A DNA stretch of 20,705 nucleotides from a bacterium (GTDB lineage: Bacteria > UBA9089 > CG2-30-40-21 > SBAY01), in NCBI GenBank assembly GCA_040757115.1, contig JBFLYA010000052.1, forward strand, positions 1 through 20,705, in the 5' to 3' direction. The notes under the pieces were generated by a model. That model ran no database searches. It saw only the letters and a program-made list of their open reading frames with translations, and was not told where the DNA came from. Positions 7,849 to 15,099 of the stretch are shown here, piece after piece. The position numbers and the translations under genes were made by a program. The first letter of the stretch is position 1, and every line of letters starts with the position of its first letter.

Positions 7849-8059
7849 GCGACCGTTCAGGTGGTAATTTACCGCAGAGACGCAGAGGAACAGAGAAGAC
7901 ATAGAAATAAAGTAACTATTCAGCCATTGATTAACACGAATTAGCACGGATAAAAAAATAAAATCAGTGTTTCATCTATGTCCATCTGTGGCTGAATAGT
8001 TACCAATAGATTTTAATTTTTTTTCTCTGCGTCTCTGTGTCTCTGCGGTGAACAGTTAC
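7849..8059. mobile_element. MITE copy 3, inserted in the folP 3' end
   Basis: Left end GCGACCGTTCA (two changes from GTAACCGTTCA), right end TGAACAGTTAC (8049-8059), with the family's inner arms 'accgcagagacgcagagga' and 'ctctgcgtctctgtgtctct'. Flanking GAATAATC (7841-7848 and 8060-8067) is an 8-bp target duplication, or 10 bp if GC is counted. The central part of copy 1 is missing and replaced by another element (7912-8003). The right arm encodes the C-terminal tail of FolP; the rest separates folP from pyrD. Confidence 0.85.
7912..8003. mobile_element. 92-bp repeat nested in the MITE
   Basis: A perfect 15-bp terminal inverted repeat, GTAACTATTCAGCCA (7912-7926) and TGGCTGAATAGTTAC (7989-8003), encloses 'ttgattaacacgaattagc' and 'catctatgtccatctgtgg', themselves imperfectly complementary, so the element is one long hairpin. 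The outer 11 bases fit the same GTAACYRTTCA consensus. No target duplication is visible, so it may have been exchanged by recombination rather than by fresh insertion. A remnant of this type ends pyrF. Confidence 0.75.
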
Positions 8060-9260
8060 GAATAATCGCATCAAGCATAAGTGCTACTCGCCTGGCAGAT
8101 TTAACATCATGCACGCGAAGGATATTTGCTCCATTTAATATCGAAATTGCCACTGTCGCCAGAGTCCCTTCTAATCGCTCTTCAACCGGTAAGTCCAGAA
8201 TTTTACCAATAAACGATTTTCGTGAAGTGCCAATTAAAATTGGTAAGCCAGGACTTTTGAATTCTCTTAATCTTCTTAAAATCTGTAGATTATGCTCCAC
8301 CGTCTTCCCAAATCCTATTCCGGGGTCGATAATAATCTTTTCTTTATCTATTCCAGAATCTTGAGCAAATTTAACTCTTTCTCTAAGATAAAGTATAATT
8401 TCAGAAACGACACATTTATATTGAGGGTTTTCCTGCATATCTTGTGGTGTGCCTTGAATATGCATCAAGACAACAGGGACTTTATATCCAGCGACTACCT
8501 TTGCCATATTCATATCAAATTTTAAGGCACTAATATCATTAATGATATGTGCCCCTTCAGCCAAACAGGCTTTTGCGACCTCTGATTTATATGTATCTAT
8601 GGAGAGCGGTAAATCAATATTTTCTTTAATAAGCCTTTTTACGATTGGTATGAGTCTTTCTAATTCTTCTTTTACCGAAGACGGTTTGGCTCCCGGGCGT
8701 GTAGATTCCCCACCAATATCAATTATATCTGCCCCTTCTTCCTTCATCTCAAATGCCCTTTTAATAGCCTTTTCAGGTTCATCATATTGTCCACCATCTG
8801 AAAAAGAATCTGGCGTTACATTTAAAATACCCATAATAAAAGTTCTTTGGGCAAGGTTAAATTGGTATTTTCCACAGACTAACTTGAAGTCATCCTTAAT
8901 AAAATTATTTAATACCTCTTCAATCTTATCGGCGAGGTCAGATAGTCCAAAATATTGGGATTGAAGTTTGCTGATTAATCTTTGATAATGTTTTAAGCTA
9001 CCTATGAGCAGGACATCTGTGGTTTTGCAGTTGAGAGAGATGGCGTCTTTAGTTAGAGCCGCCTCACCGCCGATGGAAAGCATTTCTTGTTTAAGGATAA
9101 GGGCAGGTTTTAGAGCAACATCTTCTAATTTTATCACCCGGCATACTGCTTTTTTCGCCATTAAATCAATTCCTTTAGGGTCAACACTTATCTTTTTCAT
9201 CTCATCACAGATTTGTTTTTCATTATAGATTTCTAAAACTCTGATTTTATAATCATTCAT
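8013..9260 (-). CDS. folP: Dihydropteroate synthase with N-terminal extension and MITE-derived tail
   Basis: Condenses 6-hydroxymethyl-dihydropterin diphosphate with p-aminobenzoate in folate synthesis. The TIM-barrel starts near residue 138: 'GILNVTPDSFSDGG', 'DIIDIGGESTRPGA', 'LSIDTYKSEVAKA', 'IINDISA', 'MHIQGTPQDMQENP', 'IIIDPGIGFGKTVEHN', 'GTSRKSFIGKI', 'RVHDV'; all substrate loops are intact. About 135 residues precede it, an extension seen in some DHPS of deep-branching bacteria and archaea. ATG 9260 follows GAGGTGAT at good spacing. The last 14 residues (NCSPQRHRDAEKKN) are read from the MITE at 7849-8059. Skipping the insertion restores '[12 protein letters not shown]' and a stop at 7815-7817. 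The new tail lies beyond the last helix and is probably tolerated. Confidence 0.95.
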   Translation of the reverse strand: MNDYKIRVLEIYNEKQICDEMKKISVDPKGIDLMAKKAVCRVIKLEDVALKPALILKQEMLSIGGEAALTKDAISLNCKTTDVLLIGSLKHYQRLISKLQSQYFGLSDLADKIEEVLNNFIKDDFKLVCGKYQFNLAQRTFIMGILNVTPDSFSDGGQYDEPEKAIKRAFEMKEEGADIIDIGGESTRPGAKPSSVKEELERLIPIVKRLIKENIDLPLSIDTYKSEVAKACLAEGAHIINDISALKFDMNMAKVVAGYKVPVVLMHIQGTPQDMQENPQYKCVVSEIILYLRERVKFAQDSGIDKEKIIIDPGIGFGKTVEHNLQILRRLREFKSPGLPILIGTSRKSFIGKILDLPVEERLEGTLATVAISILNGANILRVHDVKSARRVALMLDAIIRNCSPQRHRDAEKKN

Positions 9261-9308
9261 TTCGTTATCACCTCATAGAGGGTAGTTCAGGGTAACCTTT
9301 GTCAACTT

Positions 9309-10202
9309 TTATCTCTTCAAAAACTTAAATAACGGTAGTCTTTGCGTTTTAAATCGCCTATTTTTATCAAACAGGTGATATTGAATAGGTTCACTGCCAT
9401 AAATACAGAGATTTTTATATCTATCGGTATTTTGACAAAAACAACAAATGCCATTTTCCTTAGGTTTAGCAAGGCATTCGTTATCGCAATAAAAACAATC
9501 AGCGATAAATACGATAATAGCCCAATAAAAATCATCCTTTATATCATAAATTTGCTCTTTTGATAGATTAAGTTTATCTTCTTGATTTAATTTATTAATC
9601 TCGTTTTCAAAACATTCCACAAGATGCCCACCTGTCCTGACCGCAAAGAAATCACCCAGAGTTTGCTCTGCTAATTCTTCTGGAAAATCTTCAATAGTTA
9701 TTCCATTCAGGAAGATTTGCTTTTCAAATAATGCACTTCCATCCTCAATATAATTAATTGGACATCGCACTTCACAGCTATAGCATCTATTTACCTTTTC
9801 GTAACAAAGCGGGATAATGTTGTTAACTAATTGGTCTATAAGTATTTTGGGTGAAATAAATAAATTAGAAATCTTTGGCAGAAAATTATTAACTATTGCG
9901 CCCGTAAGATTGGCTACTTCGAAGACAAAATTATCAATTTTGGTTGGTTTTTTGGGGTCAACATATCTTTTTAGAAATTCTTCTCCCGATATAAGAATAG
10001 GAATCTCTTTTTCTAATATTTCTTTTTGGTTTGTCTTTTGTAATTCATAGAATTCGCCTTTAACTAAGTAAGGGCAATTTTGTGGGCAGTTGATTTCAAT
10101 TGTTCTTTTTTTACCACAGCATAAAGAGCATATCTGGTTATTTAATGCCGGACACCATCTTTTAGCCTTTGTATTTCCACAAGATAGACAAATAGTTTCC
10201 AT
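9309..10202 (-). CDS. Cysteine-rich protein, probable metal binding, function unknown
   Basis: 297 residues with three Cys clusters. The N-terminus (1-46) reads C-x2-C-x7-C-x7-C-x2-CC-...-C-x3-C, including 'ICSLCCGKKRTIEINCPQNC'. I have seen this type of motif at the start of uncharacterised proteins of anaerobes and read it as a treble-clef or knuckle metal site. The middle has 'CYEKVNRCYSCEVRCP'; the C-terminal third has 'CFYCDNECLAKPKENGICCFC'. There is no signal peptide or membrane helix, so it is cytosolic. ATG 10202 follows GGGAGGGG, a strong ribosome binding site. It lies between the MITE-scarred end of the signalling operon and folP (48-base gap), so it is probably co-transcribed with folP. 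Zinc or iron-sulfur binding cannot be decided from sequence. Confidence 0.8.
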   Translation of the reverse strand: METICLSCGNTKAKRWCPALNNQICSLCCGKKRTIEINCPQNCPYLVKGEFYELQKTNQKEILEKEIPILISGEEFLKRYVDPKKPTKIDNFVFEVANLTGAIVNNFLPKISNLFISPKILIDQLVNNIIPLCYEKVNRCYSCEVRCPINYIEDGSALFEKQIFLNGITIEDFPEELAEQTLGDFFAVRTGGHLVECFENEINKLNQEDKLNLSKEQIYDIKDDFYWAIIVFIADCFYCDNECLAKPKENGICCFCQNTDRYKNLCIYGSEPIQYHLFDKNRRFKTQRLPLFKFLKR

Positions 10203-10268
10203 AATTTTCCCCTCCCGATTAATTTTTAATTTTAAATCACCCAGATTGGTATTTTTTAGAAAGTTCTG

Positions 10269-10385
10269 CTATTCCACACGAAAAAAAAGATATTTTCCTC
10301 TCTGCGAACTCTTGCGTCTCTGCGGTAAAGGATTACCTGAACGGTTACGATTTAAGATATAGTCATTCTGGGTCATATAAGTCAT
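10269..10385 (-). pseudogene. Gene start overlapping the MNT stop, destroyed by a MITE end
   Basis: The MNT gene ends ...TTATGA, and the ATG of that ATGA (10385-10383) opens a frame 'MTYMTQNDYILN' which then runs straight into the MITE terminus GTAACCGTTCA (from 10348) and stops at TAG 10269. A 4-bp overlap downstream of a small MNT nucleotidyltransferase is the usual position of a HEPN or DUF86 partner, so this is probably the first dozen codons of such a gene. Too little remains to name the family. Confidence 0.45.
10276..10348. mobile_element. MITE copy 4, one end only
   Basis: Read on the minus strand, GTAACCGTTCAGGTAATCC starts at 10348 and continues with the inner arm 'ccgcagagacgcaagag' and 'ggaaaatatctttttttt' to about 10276, matching the left 75 bp of copies 1 and 2. 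The right half is missing, so the element deleted together with its target or was truncated afterwards. Confidence 0.75.
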
Positions 10386-10663
10386 AATGGCACCCCTTCA
10401 CTTAATGCTATTCGGACGAATGGATTGGATGTATCTTTAGCTATGACAAGGTCAATCTTCTGCTCGCCTAATAATTCATAAAGATTCAGGCGAATTTTTC
10501 TTTTATGCTCATTAGTTAGTTTGTTTGACCAGATAAGGATATCTATATCTCCACCCCTCTGGGTATCATCTACCCGTGAGCCAAAGAGATAGATTTTTGC
10601 CTCCAGGTCTATCTTCATAATGGTAGATTTAATTGCACTTATTTCCTCAGATGATAATCTCAT
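10382..10663 (-). CDS. MNT-type nucleotidyltransferase (MntA-like)
   Basis: A 93-residue minimal nucleotidyltransferase of the DNA polymerase beta fold. It has 'LFGSR' (Gly28-Ser29-Arg30), the metal-binding pair in 'GGDIDIL' (Asp39, Asp41) and the third carboxylate in 'KIDLVI' (Asp71). All catalytic residues are present. Such proteins usually form pairs with HEPN or DUF86 RNases; in MntA/HepT the nucleotidyltransferase AMPylates the toxin. ATG 10663 overlaps the stop of the preceding small ORF (ATGA). An alternative GTG at 10672 has AGGA six bases upstream. Its stop overlaps the next ATG, but that gene is broken by a MITE, leaving an orphan. Confidence 0.88.
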   Translation of the reverse strand: MRLSSEEISAIKSTIMKIDLEAKIYLFGSRVDDTQRGGDIDILIWSNKLTNEHKRKIRLNLYELLGEQKIDLVIAKDTSNPFVRIALSEGVPL

Positions 10664-10752
10664 AAGAAACACTCACTATCCTGCGTCGGCTTACAAAAGG
10701 GAATAACAAACAGTTTGAAATTGCAGGCTAACCACCACTTTGTATCTATCAT
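10660..10752 (-). CDS. 30-codon ORF linking kinase fusion and MNT genes
   Basis: ATG 10752 overlaps the stop of the receiver-kinase gene (ATGA), and its own TGA (10662-10660) overlaps the ATG of the MNT gene (ATGA). The product is 'MIDTKWWLACNFKLFVIPFC' plus ten residues: hydrophobic, with three Cys and no charge pattern typical of a soluble domain. Two precise 4-bp overlaps suggest translational coupling, but in AT-rich DNA a 30-codon frame can arise by chance. It may serve only to pass ribosomes to the MNT gene. Confidence 0.35.
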   Translation of the reverse strand: MIDTKWWLACNFKLFVIPFCKPTQDSECFL

Positions 10753-12353
10753 TTTTTATCCAGTCTTTCGCAGATTAAGGAGCTTGAAAGAAGGGCATGT
10801 CTTAATCGTTCTTTCTTAATATTAGGGTATCTAATCATATTAATTGTATGGTAAAGAAGTCCAATATAGTATTCATAAATGTTGTTGCATGGTTGAACAA
10901 AACTATGTGCCAGATTTCTCAAATCCTGGATAACCGCAAAAGCTTTGTTAAGTTCTTCAATAGGACTTTTAAAACTGTATGGTTCATCAAATTGCTCTGG
11001 ACTAACTAAAGATTTTTCAAATTCATATAGGGTTTCTATATTGCTTGTTTCAAGGTAGTTAAATTTAATGTCAGCCTCTAATTCTACAAAGTCTCTTAAG
11101 ATGTGTCCATAACCCGTTCTGAAAAAATCAATCAACCATGTATGCCCATCCTCATCAACCAGGATATTCTTTCCATTCAAATCACCGTGGGTACAACAGC
11201 GATAAGTAGGAAAAGAAAAAAGTTTATCCTTTAACCAAACAACCGGGTTAATAAAATCTTTTTCTAAACCCGAAAAGTTAATCAGATGTTTTCCTTTATA
11301 CTCTGAGAATATCTTTTTAAGGGCGTCGTCTAAGTCTTTCTGGTCACATCCTAATTGTTTTTTATATGACTCCTTAAGATTCAAATCTTGCGGATTACCT
11401 TTATTGCGATACCACAATTCACAAGTCTCTTTAAAAAGATCCTTCAAGACCCGGGTAATATTCACTTTATCGTTTTTACCATAGTATGTTCTAAAATCAC
11501 AAATATCTTTGAGGGTTCTACCAACAAGGGTATATCCTATTCCACCAAAATTTTGGGTATAAACAACTTCTCCTCTCTTAGTGCATCGCCGGGTCAGATA
11601 TGGTGCTACATAGTTGTCATAGTTTCTCTCTTCTGTCTCGATTGCCTTCCGTCCTCCAAATTTAACCACAAGAGGAGCACCTACTCCCTGGTCACTCCGA
11701 CCTGGTGTTACCCAAACTACCCCTGTTCCACTGTAGCCCTTTGATGATAGAACAGAGATGATAATCTTATGTTCTTTATAAAACAGCCTTTTAAATATTT
11801 CTCCTAACTCTCTACTCATCCTCTTTTTTTCTTCCTCAGAGTCTTTCCCTTTGATAAAAATTTCCTCCAGCAAAAATTCAAAAGCCTTTTCATCTTCTAA
11901 ATTGGTAATAGTTACACCTGAAGAAAGTTTCTCTTCCAACCTGACTTTAAGGTTAAAATTAATCTTTATCACCTTATTGAAAGCATCTTCGATTGTCTCT
12001 ATCAAACTTGAAGGTGGGTCCTTTTTTGAAATATAATCAAATGCAATTCCTCCAAAACGAGGACTTCTTGCCATTCGCCCTGTTTCATAACTATCAAATC
12101 CTGTCAAGATAATCTTTGGTATAATTGAATCAATTCTCTTTGCCAACTCTATTCCGCTAGTGTCTTTATCATCATTATGGTCGATGAGTTTTAAATCAAT
12201 TACTGCTAAATGAACCCGTTCCTTTTTTAACAATTCCTTTGCCTCATCTGGGCTCCCCGCTGAAAAAACCATATATCCTTGTTGTTCTAAATTAAACTTC
12301 CACGCATCCAATTCTGAAGATTCATTATCAACTAATAAAATTCTTTTTTCCAT
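10749..12353 (-). CDS. Response regulator receiver fused to a phosphotransferase/kinase-like domain
   Basis: 534 residues. 1-125 is a receiver: acidic site 'VDNE' (Asp9; the usual second Asp is Asn10, Glu11 kept), phospho-acceptor Asp53 ('VIDL'), Thr84 ('ILTG'), Lys110 ('ISKK'). About 140-200 is a charged helical linker. About 200-530 is a kinase fold of the aminoglycoside/choline phosphotransferase type: 'PLVVKFGG' with ATP Lys231, Glu-rich 'ETEERNYDNYV' (239-249), catalytic loop 'THGDLNGKNILVD' (Asp391, Asn396) and metal-binding 'WLIDFFRTGYGH' (Asp409). This resembles, from memory, the TCAD9-type kinase-like domain described in NTP-dependent conflict systems; that assignment is unverified. 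There is no DNA-binding domain, so the output is predicted phosphotransfer to an unknown substrate. The ribosome binding site AAGGAGGG lies seven bases before ATG 12353. It follows the lone receiver by 12 bases and overlaps the next ORF by 4. Confidence 0.85.
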   Translation of the reverse strand: MEKRILLVDNESSELDAWKFNLEQQGYMVFSAGSPDEAKELLKKERVHLAVIDLKLIDHNDDKDTSGIELAKRIDSIIPKIILTGFDSYETGRMARSPRFGGIAFDYISKKDPPSSLIETIEDAFNKVIKINFNLKVRLEEKLSSGVTITNLEDEKAFEFLLEEIFIKGKDSEEEKKRMSRELGEIFKRLFYKEHKIIISVLSSKGYSGTGVVWVTPGRSDQGVGAPLVVKFGGRKAIETEERNYDNYVAPYLTRRCTKRGEVVYTQNFGGIGYTLVGRTLKDICDFRTYYGKNDKVNITRVLKDLFKETCELWYRNKGNPQDLNLKESYKKQLGCDQKDLDDALKKIFSEYKGKHLINFSGLEKDFINPVVWLKDKLFSFPTYRCCTHGDLNGKNILVDEDGHTWLIDFFRTGYGHILRDFVELEADIKFNYLETSNIETLYEFEKSLVSPEQFDEPYSFKSPIEELNKAFAVIQDLRNLAHSFVQPCNNIYEYYIGLLYHTINMIRYPNIKKERLRHALLSSSLICERLDKK

Positions 12354-12365
12354 ACTTATCCCTCC

Positions 12366-12755
12366 TTATTTATGAGCCAGAGAAGGTTTTATTTTAAGCC
12401 CTTCTTGTATAGTTTTTAGCAATTTACTCTCATCAAACGATTTGCTCAGATAGTCAATAGCCCCTATTCTAAAGATATCTCTTCCTTCTTTCCATGAAGG
12501 AGAAGCCGAGACAACAACTACTCGTTCCTCCGGGTGTTTTTCTAAAATTCGCCTGAGAGAGACTGTTCCGTCTGGACCTGAAACATAAAAATCTAAAAAT
12601 ACTAAACCATATTTTTGAGAATCTAATTTTTTTAGAGCTTCATCTTCATTATGAGCTATATCCAATTTGTAACCGTGGGTAGAAAGCATCTTTTTGAAAA
12701 ATTCTGACCACCAGGGTTTATCATCTATGAGTAAAATTCTTGCAATCCTTTTCAT
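12366..12755 (-). CDS. Stand-alone response regulator receiver
   Basis: 129 residues, a single CheY-like domain with no output part: acidic pair in 'LLIDDKP', acceptor Asp in 'LVFLDFYVSGPDG', Ser in 'VVVSAS', Lys in 'DYLSKSF'. It probably shuttles phosphate in a relay or competes with the fused receiver for the kinase. The frame opens at ATG 12761, which overlaps the histidine kinase stop (ATGA). However, AGGAG abuts that codon, whereas it stands six bases before ATG 12755, so the second ATG ('MKRIARILLID') is preferred. Loss of two residues does not affect the fold. Confidence 0.92.
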   Translation of the reverse strand: MKRIARILLIDDKPWWSEFFKKMLSTHGYKLDIAHNEDEALKKLDSQKYGLVFLDFYVSGPDGTVSLRRILEKHPEERVVVVSASPSWKEGRDIFRIGAIDYLSKSFDESKLLKTIQEGLKIKPSLAHK

Positions 12756-12757
12756 CT

Positions 12758-14947
12758 TCATCTCCTTTTGATAGGCAAGTAGAGGGTAAATGTTGTTCCT
12801 TTTGACCCTGTTGATGTTAACTTTATATTGCCTCCATATTTTAAAAGGATGGTCTTTACCAACAGTAAGCCAACACCATTTCCTTTTGCTCCTCTGACTT
12901 GGTTTTTAAAAAGTTGAGATTTAATCTTTTCTGGTATCCCACCGCCTGTATCACTAACTTCTATTAAAATTTCACCTTTTTCTTCTTTACAAATAATAGT
13001 TAATTTTCCTTTCTCTGGCATTGCCCTCAGGGCATTTTTGATTATGTGCTCAAAGGCAATTGTCAACCAGGTATTACTGGCAATTATACGAGTCAATTCT
13101 TTTGATGGCTTTGGACGATTGACTTTAATCTTCAGCGGGGGATTGCATTTCTTAATTACAGCATCAAATATCTCATCAATAGAAACTTCTTCTTCTACAT
13201 CCTCAGATGGTAGATCAGGTGCTATCTTTATTATTGCTTCAGCATCCTCATCTATTCTCTTAAGTCTGTCAAGGAGAACCTCTTTCGAAAGAGCAAATTT
13301 TTTTTCAAGTGTATATACATTTGTCCTTATGGCATTAACCTTTTGAGTTATATCGTGCATCCAACTTGCCTTTACAATACCCAACCAGGCAAGGGTATTA
13401 GCTGCTGAAAGTTGGTCTTGAGCCTCCTGTAGTTCTTGATACTGTCTTGCCTTTTGGATAGCAATTGATGCCTGACCTGATAGTAACTCAATAAATTTCA
13501 CATTATCTTCATCAAAGGCATCTAAAATAGAATGTTCGAAATTAAAAACCCCTATTAATTCTCTTTCTTTATTTAGAATAGGAACTGCTATCTCAGATTT
13601 AGTAGAAGGATTAAAGGAGAGATACCGTCGGTCTTTATTTACATCGGGAATTCTCATAGTCTTTTTCTCCTTTGCTGCATAGCCAACAATTCCCTCTCCA
13701 ATCTTTATTGGATTCCAAGATTTTTCTGTTTCTAAACCTCGCCTAACTTTGGCTACTAATAATTCCCTCTCCTCAAGCAACCTTGCACTTGCTGAATGAG
13801 CACCCGTCTTTTCTAACCCCTTATCTAATATTAACCCTAATATTTCCTTTATATCTAAAGTTGAATTGATTACTTTCCCAATTTCATAAATTGCATTTTG
13901 AATCTCAAATTGCTCAGCATTGTGAATAGCAATTACTGCTTGTCGAGAAAGAGATTCAATCAAACGTTTATCATCTTCATCAAAGGCACTAACTTTTGGA
14001 CTCTCAAGATTAAATATTCCTATCAATTTCTTCTCATCACCCAGTAATAAGGGCACGGCCAATTCTGATCTTACCCCTGGAATCATTTCTATATACCATT
14101 CCTTCCACCTTTCTTCTGTAACATCTCGTATTAAAAGAGATTTCTTTTCTTTTGCAACTAAACCAGTAATGCCTATCTCACCAATCTTTGCTCTTTTATC
14201 CTTTCTCTCTTCAGGTACTCCAATACTTTGCTTGATAACTAACTCTCCTGTAGATTTATCTATAGACTGAATCATAGCATAAATTTTTACATCTTTATGT
14301 CTTTTTGCAATTAGCTCAACCCCTTTATTCAAAATTAGTTCCAATACCTTCTCAAGATTTAATACAGAACTAATAATTTCGTCAATGTGTTGTAATGCCT
14401 CAAGTTCCTTAACTCTCTCACTCAATTTTTTATCTGTTTGGTCAAATAGTCTTGCATTATTAATGTCTATTGCAGAAAAATCTGCTAAAGCCTCAAGGAG
14501 TTTTTGATTATTCTCATCAAAAGCACCAATATTCGGGCTTTCAACATTAAGCACACCTATTAATTTATCTTGAAATATCATTGGGACGGCTAACTCTGAT
14601 TTCATATTGGGAAAGACCTCTATGTAGCCTGAATCTTTAGCCGTTACATCAGAAACCAGAATCGTTTTTTTCTCTTTGGCTGCCCTACCAGTAATCCCCT
14701 CTCCAATCTTCTGAGGCGGTGTTTTTACTCCTTCTGGAATAATTACATTATAGGTTAATTCAGTCTTCTCTTCATTCAACATCCCTAAGGTTCCATATTT
14801 AGAATCTGTAAGTTCTAATGCCTTTTGAAGGATAAGTTTTAGAACTTCTTCCAACTTGAGTTCAGAGGTCAATATCTTTCCTATCTCATAGAGAGTTTCA
14901 ATTTCTTGAACCCTTCGGTTAAGTTGAGTTTGACTTTTCTCTGTCAT
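12758..14947 (-). CDS. Triple-GAF soluble sensor histidine kinase
   Basis: 729 residues, no membrane segment. A short coiled coil ('QLNRRVQEIETLYEIG') leads into three GAF domains of one design (about 30-165, 190-345, 355-500). Each has 'IGEGITGxxAKEKKxxxIxDV', 'SELAVPL' and 'LIGVxNxESPxxxAFDExxxxLIE'. The kinase core has phospho-acceptor His531 in 'SWMHDITQKVNAI', N-box 'FEHIIKNALRAMP' (Glu633, Asn638), G1 'DTGGGIP' and G2 'GNGVGLLLVKTI'. GAF domains bind small ligands, haem or cyclic nucleotides; no ligand can be read here. The frame extends 27 codons upstream to 15028 through an inserted repeat. ATG 14947 has AGGAG seven to eight bases upstream and opens directly into the conserved coiled coil. 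It is the first main gene of the signalling operon. Confidence 0.95.
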   Translation of the reverse strand: MTEKSQTQLNRRVQEIETLYEIGKILTSELKLEEVLKLILQKALELTDSKYGTLGMLNEEKTELTYNVIIPEGVKTPPQKIGEGITGRAAKEKKTILVSDVTAKDSGYIEVFPNMKSELAVPMIFQDKLIGVLNVESPNIGAFDENNQKLLEALADFSAIDINNARLFDQTDKKLSERVKELEALQHIDEIISSVLNLEKVLELILNKGVELIAKRHKDVKIYAMIQSIDKSTGELVIKQSIGVPEERKDKRAKIGEIGITGLVAKEKKSLLIRDVTEERWKEWYIEMIPGVRSELAVPLLLGDEKKLIGIFNLESPKVSAFDEDDKRLIESLSRQAVIAIHNAEQFEIQNAIYEIGKVINSTLDIKEILGLILDKGLEKTGAHSASARLLEERELLVAKVRRGLETEKSWNPIKIGEGIVGYAAKEKKTMRIPDVNKDRRYLSFNPSTKSEIAVPILNKERELIGVFNFEHSILDAFDEDNVKFIELLSGQASIAIQKARQYQELQEAQDQLSAANTLAWLGIVKASWMHDITQKVNAIRTNVYTLEKKFALSKEVLLDRLKRIDEDAEAIIKIAPDLPSEDVEEEVSIDEIFDAVIKKCNPPLKIKVNRPKPSKELTRIIASNTWLTIAFEHIIKNALRAMPEKGKLTIICKEEKGEILIEVSDTGGGIPEKIKSQLFKNQVRGAKGNGVGLLLVKTILLKYGGNIKLTSTGSKGTTFTLYLPIKRR

Positions 14948-14951
14948 CCTT

Positions 14952-15099
14952 GTTCTCCTGAAAATAGGAAGTAGAGAGTAGAAAGTAAAGAAAACATCAC
15001 TCCTCACGCTTATCTCCCTATCTCCCACCTTCTATCTCCTACCTACTATTTTCATCCTCATTTGTGAGCCAACGGTTCATGGCCGTTCTCCTGAAAATA
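14952..15099. repeat. 118-bp insertion bounded by a 15-bp direct repeat
   Basis: GTTCTCCTGAAAATA occurs at 14952-14966 and again at 15085-15099, enclosing a 118-bp low-complexity stretch rich in 'gtagagagtagaaag' and 'tatctcccacctt' runs. The repeat contains the Shine-Dalgarno sequence of the histidine kinase gene. It is either a long target duplication or a duplication of the promoter-proximal leader. No terminal inverted repeat is visible. Confidence 0.7.
15039..15080 (-). CDS. Leader peptide candidate upstream of the histidine kinase
   Basis: The upstream copy of the duplicated ribosome binding site (CAGGAGAACGGCC) is followed by ATG 15080 and 13 codons, 'MNRWLTNEDENSR', ending at TAG 15039. 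Ribosomes loading at the first site of the transcript would translate it and stop about 90 bases before the kinase start. It may be an accident of the 118-bp insertion rather than a selected leader. Confidence 0.3.
   Translation of the reverse strand: MNRWLTNEDENSR

Noticed and set aside
7771-7947. 59-codon N-terminal extension of PyrD
   Set aside because: It is read through the MITE and nested repeat; ATG 7770 with GGAG at six bases gives the normal family start.
8292-9228. Several plus-strand frames of 74-140 codons opposite folP
   Set aside because: They are complementary shadows of a gene with unmistakable DHPS motifs.
9270-9305. Promoter for folP (TTGACA at 9305-9300)
   Set aside because: No -10 box at 16-18 bases; the nearest candidate TATGAG is at 22 bases and overlaps the ribosome site region.
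14948-15028. 27-codon N-terminal extension of the histidine kinase
   Set aside because: It lies in the low-complexity 118-bp insertion; ATG 14947 has the good ribosome site.
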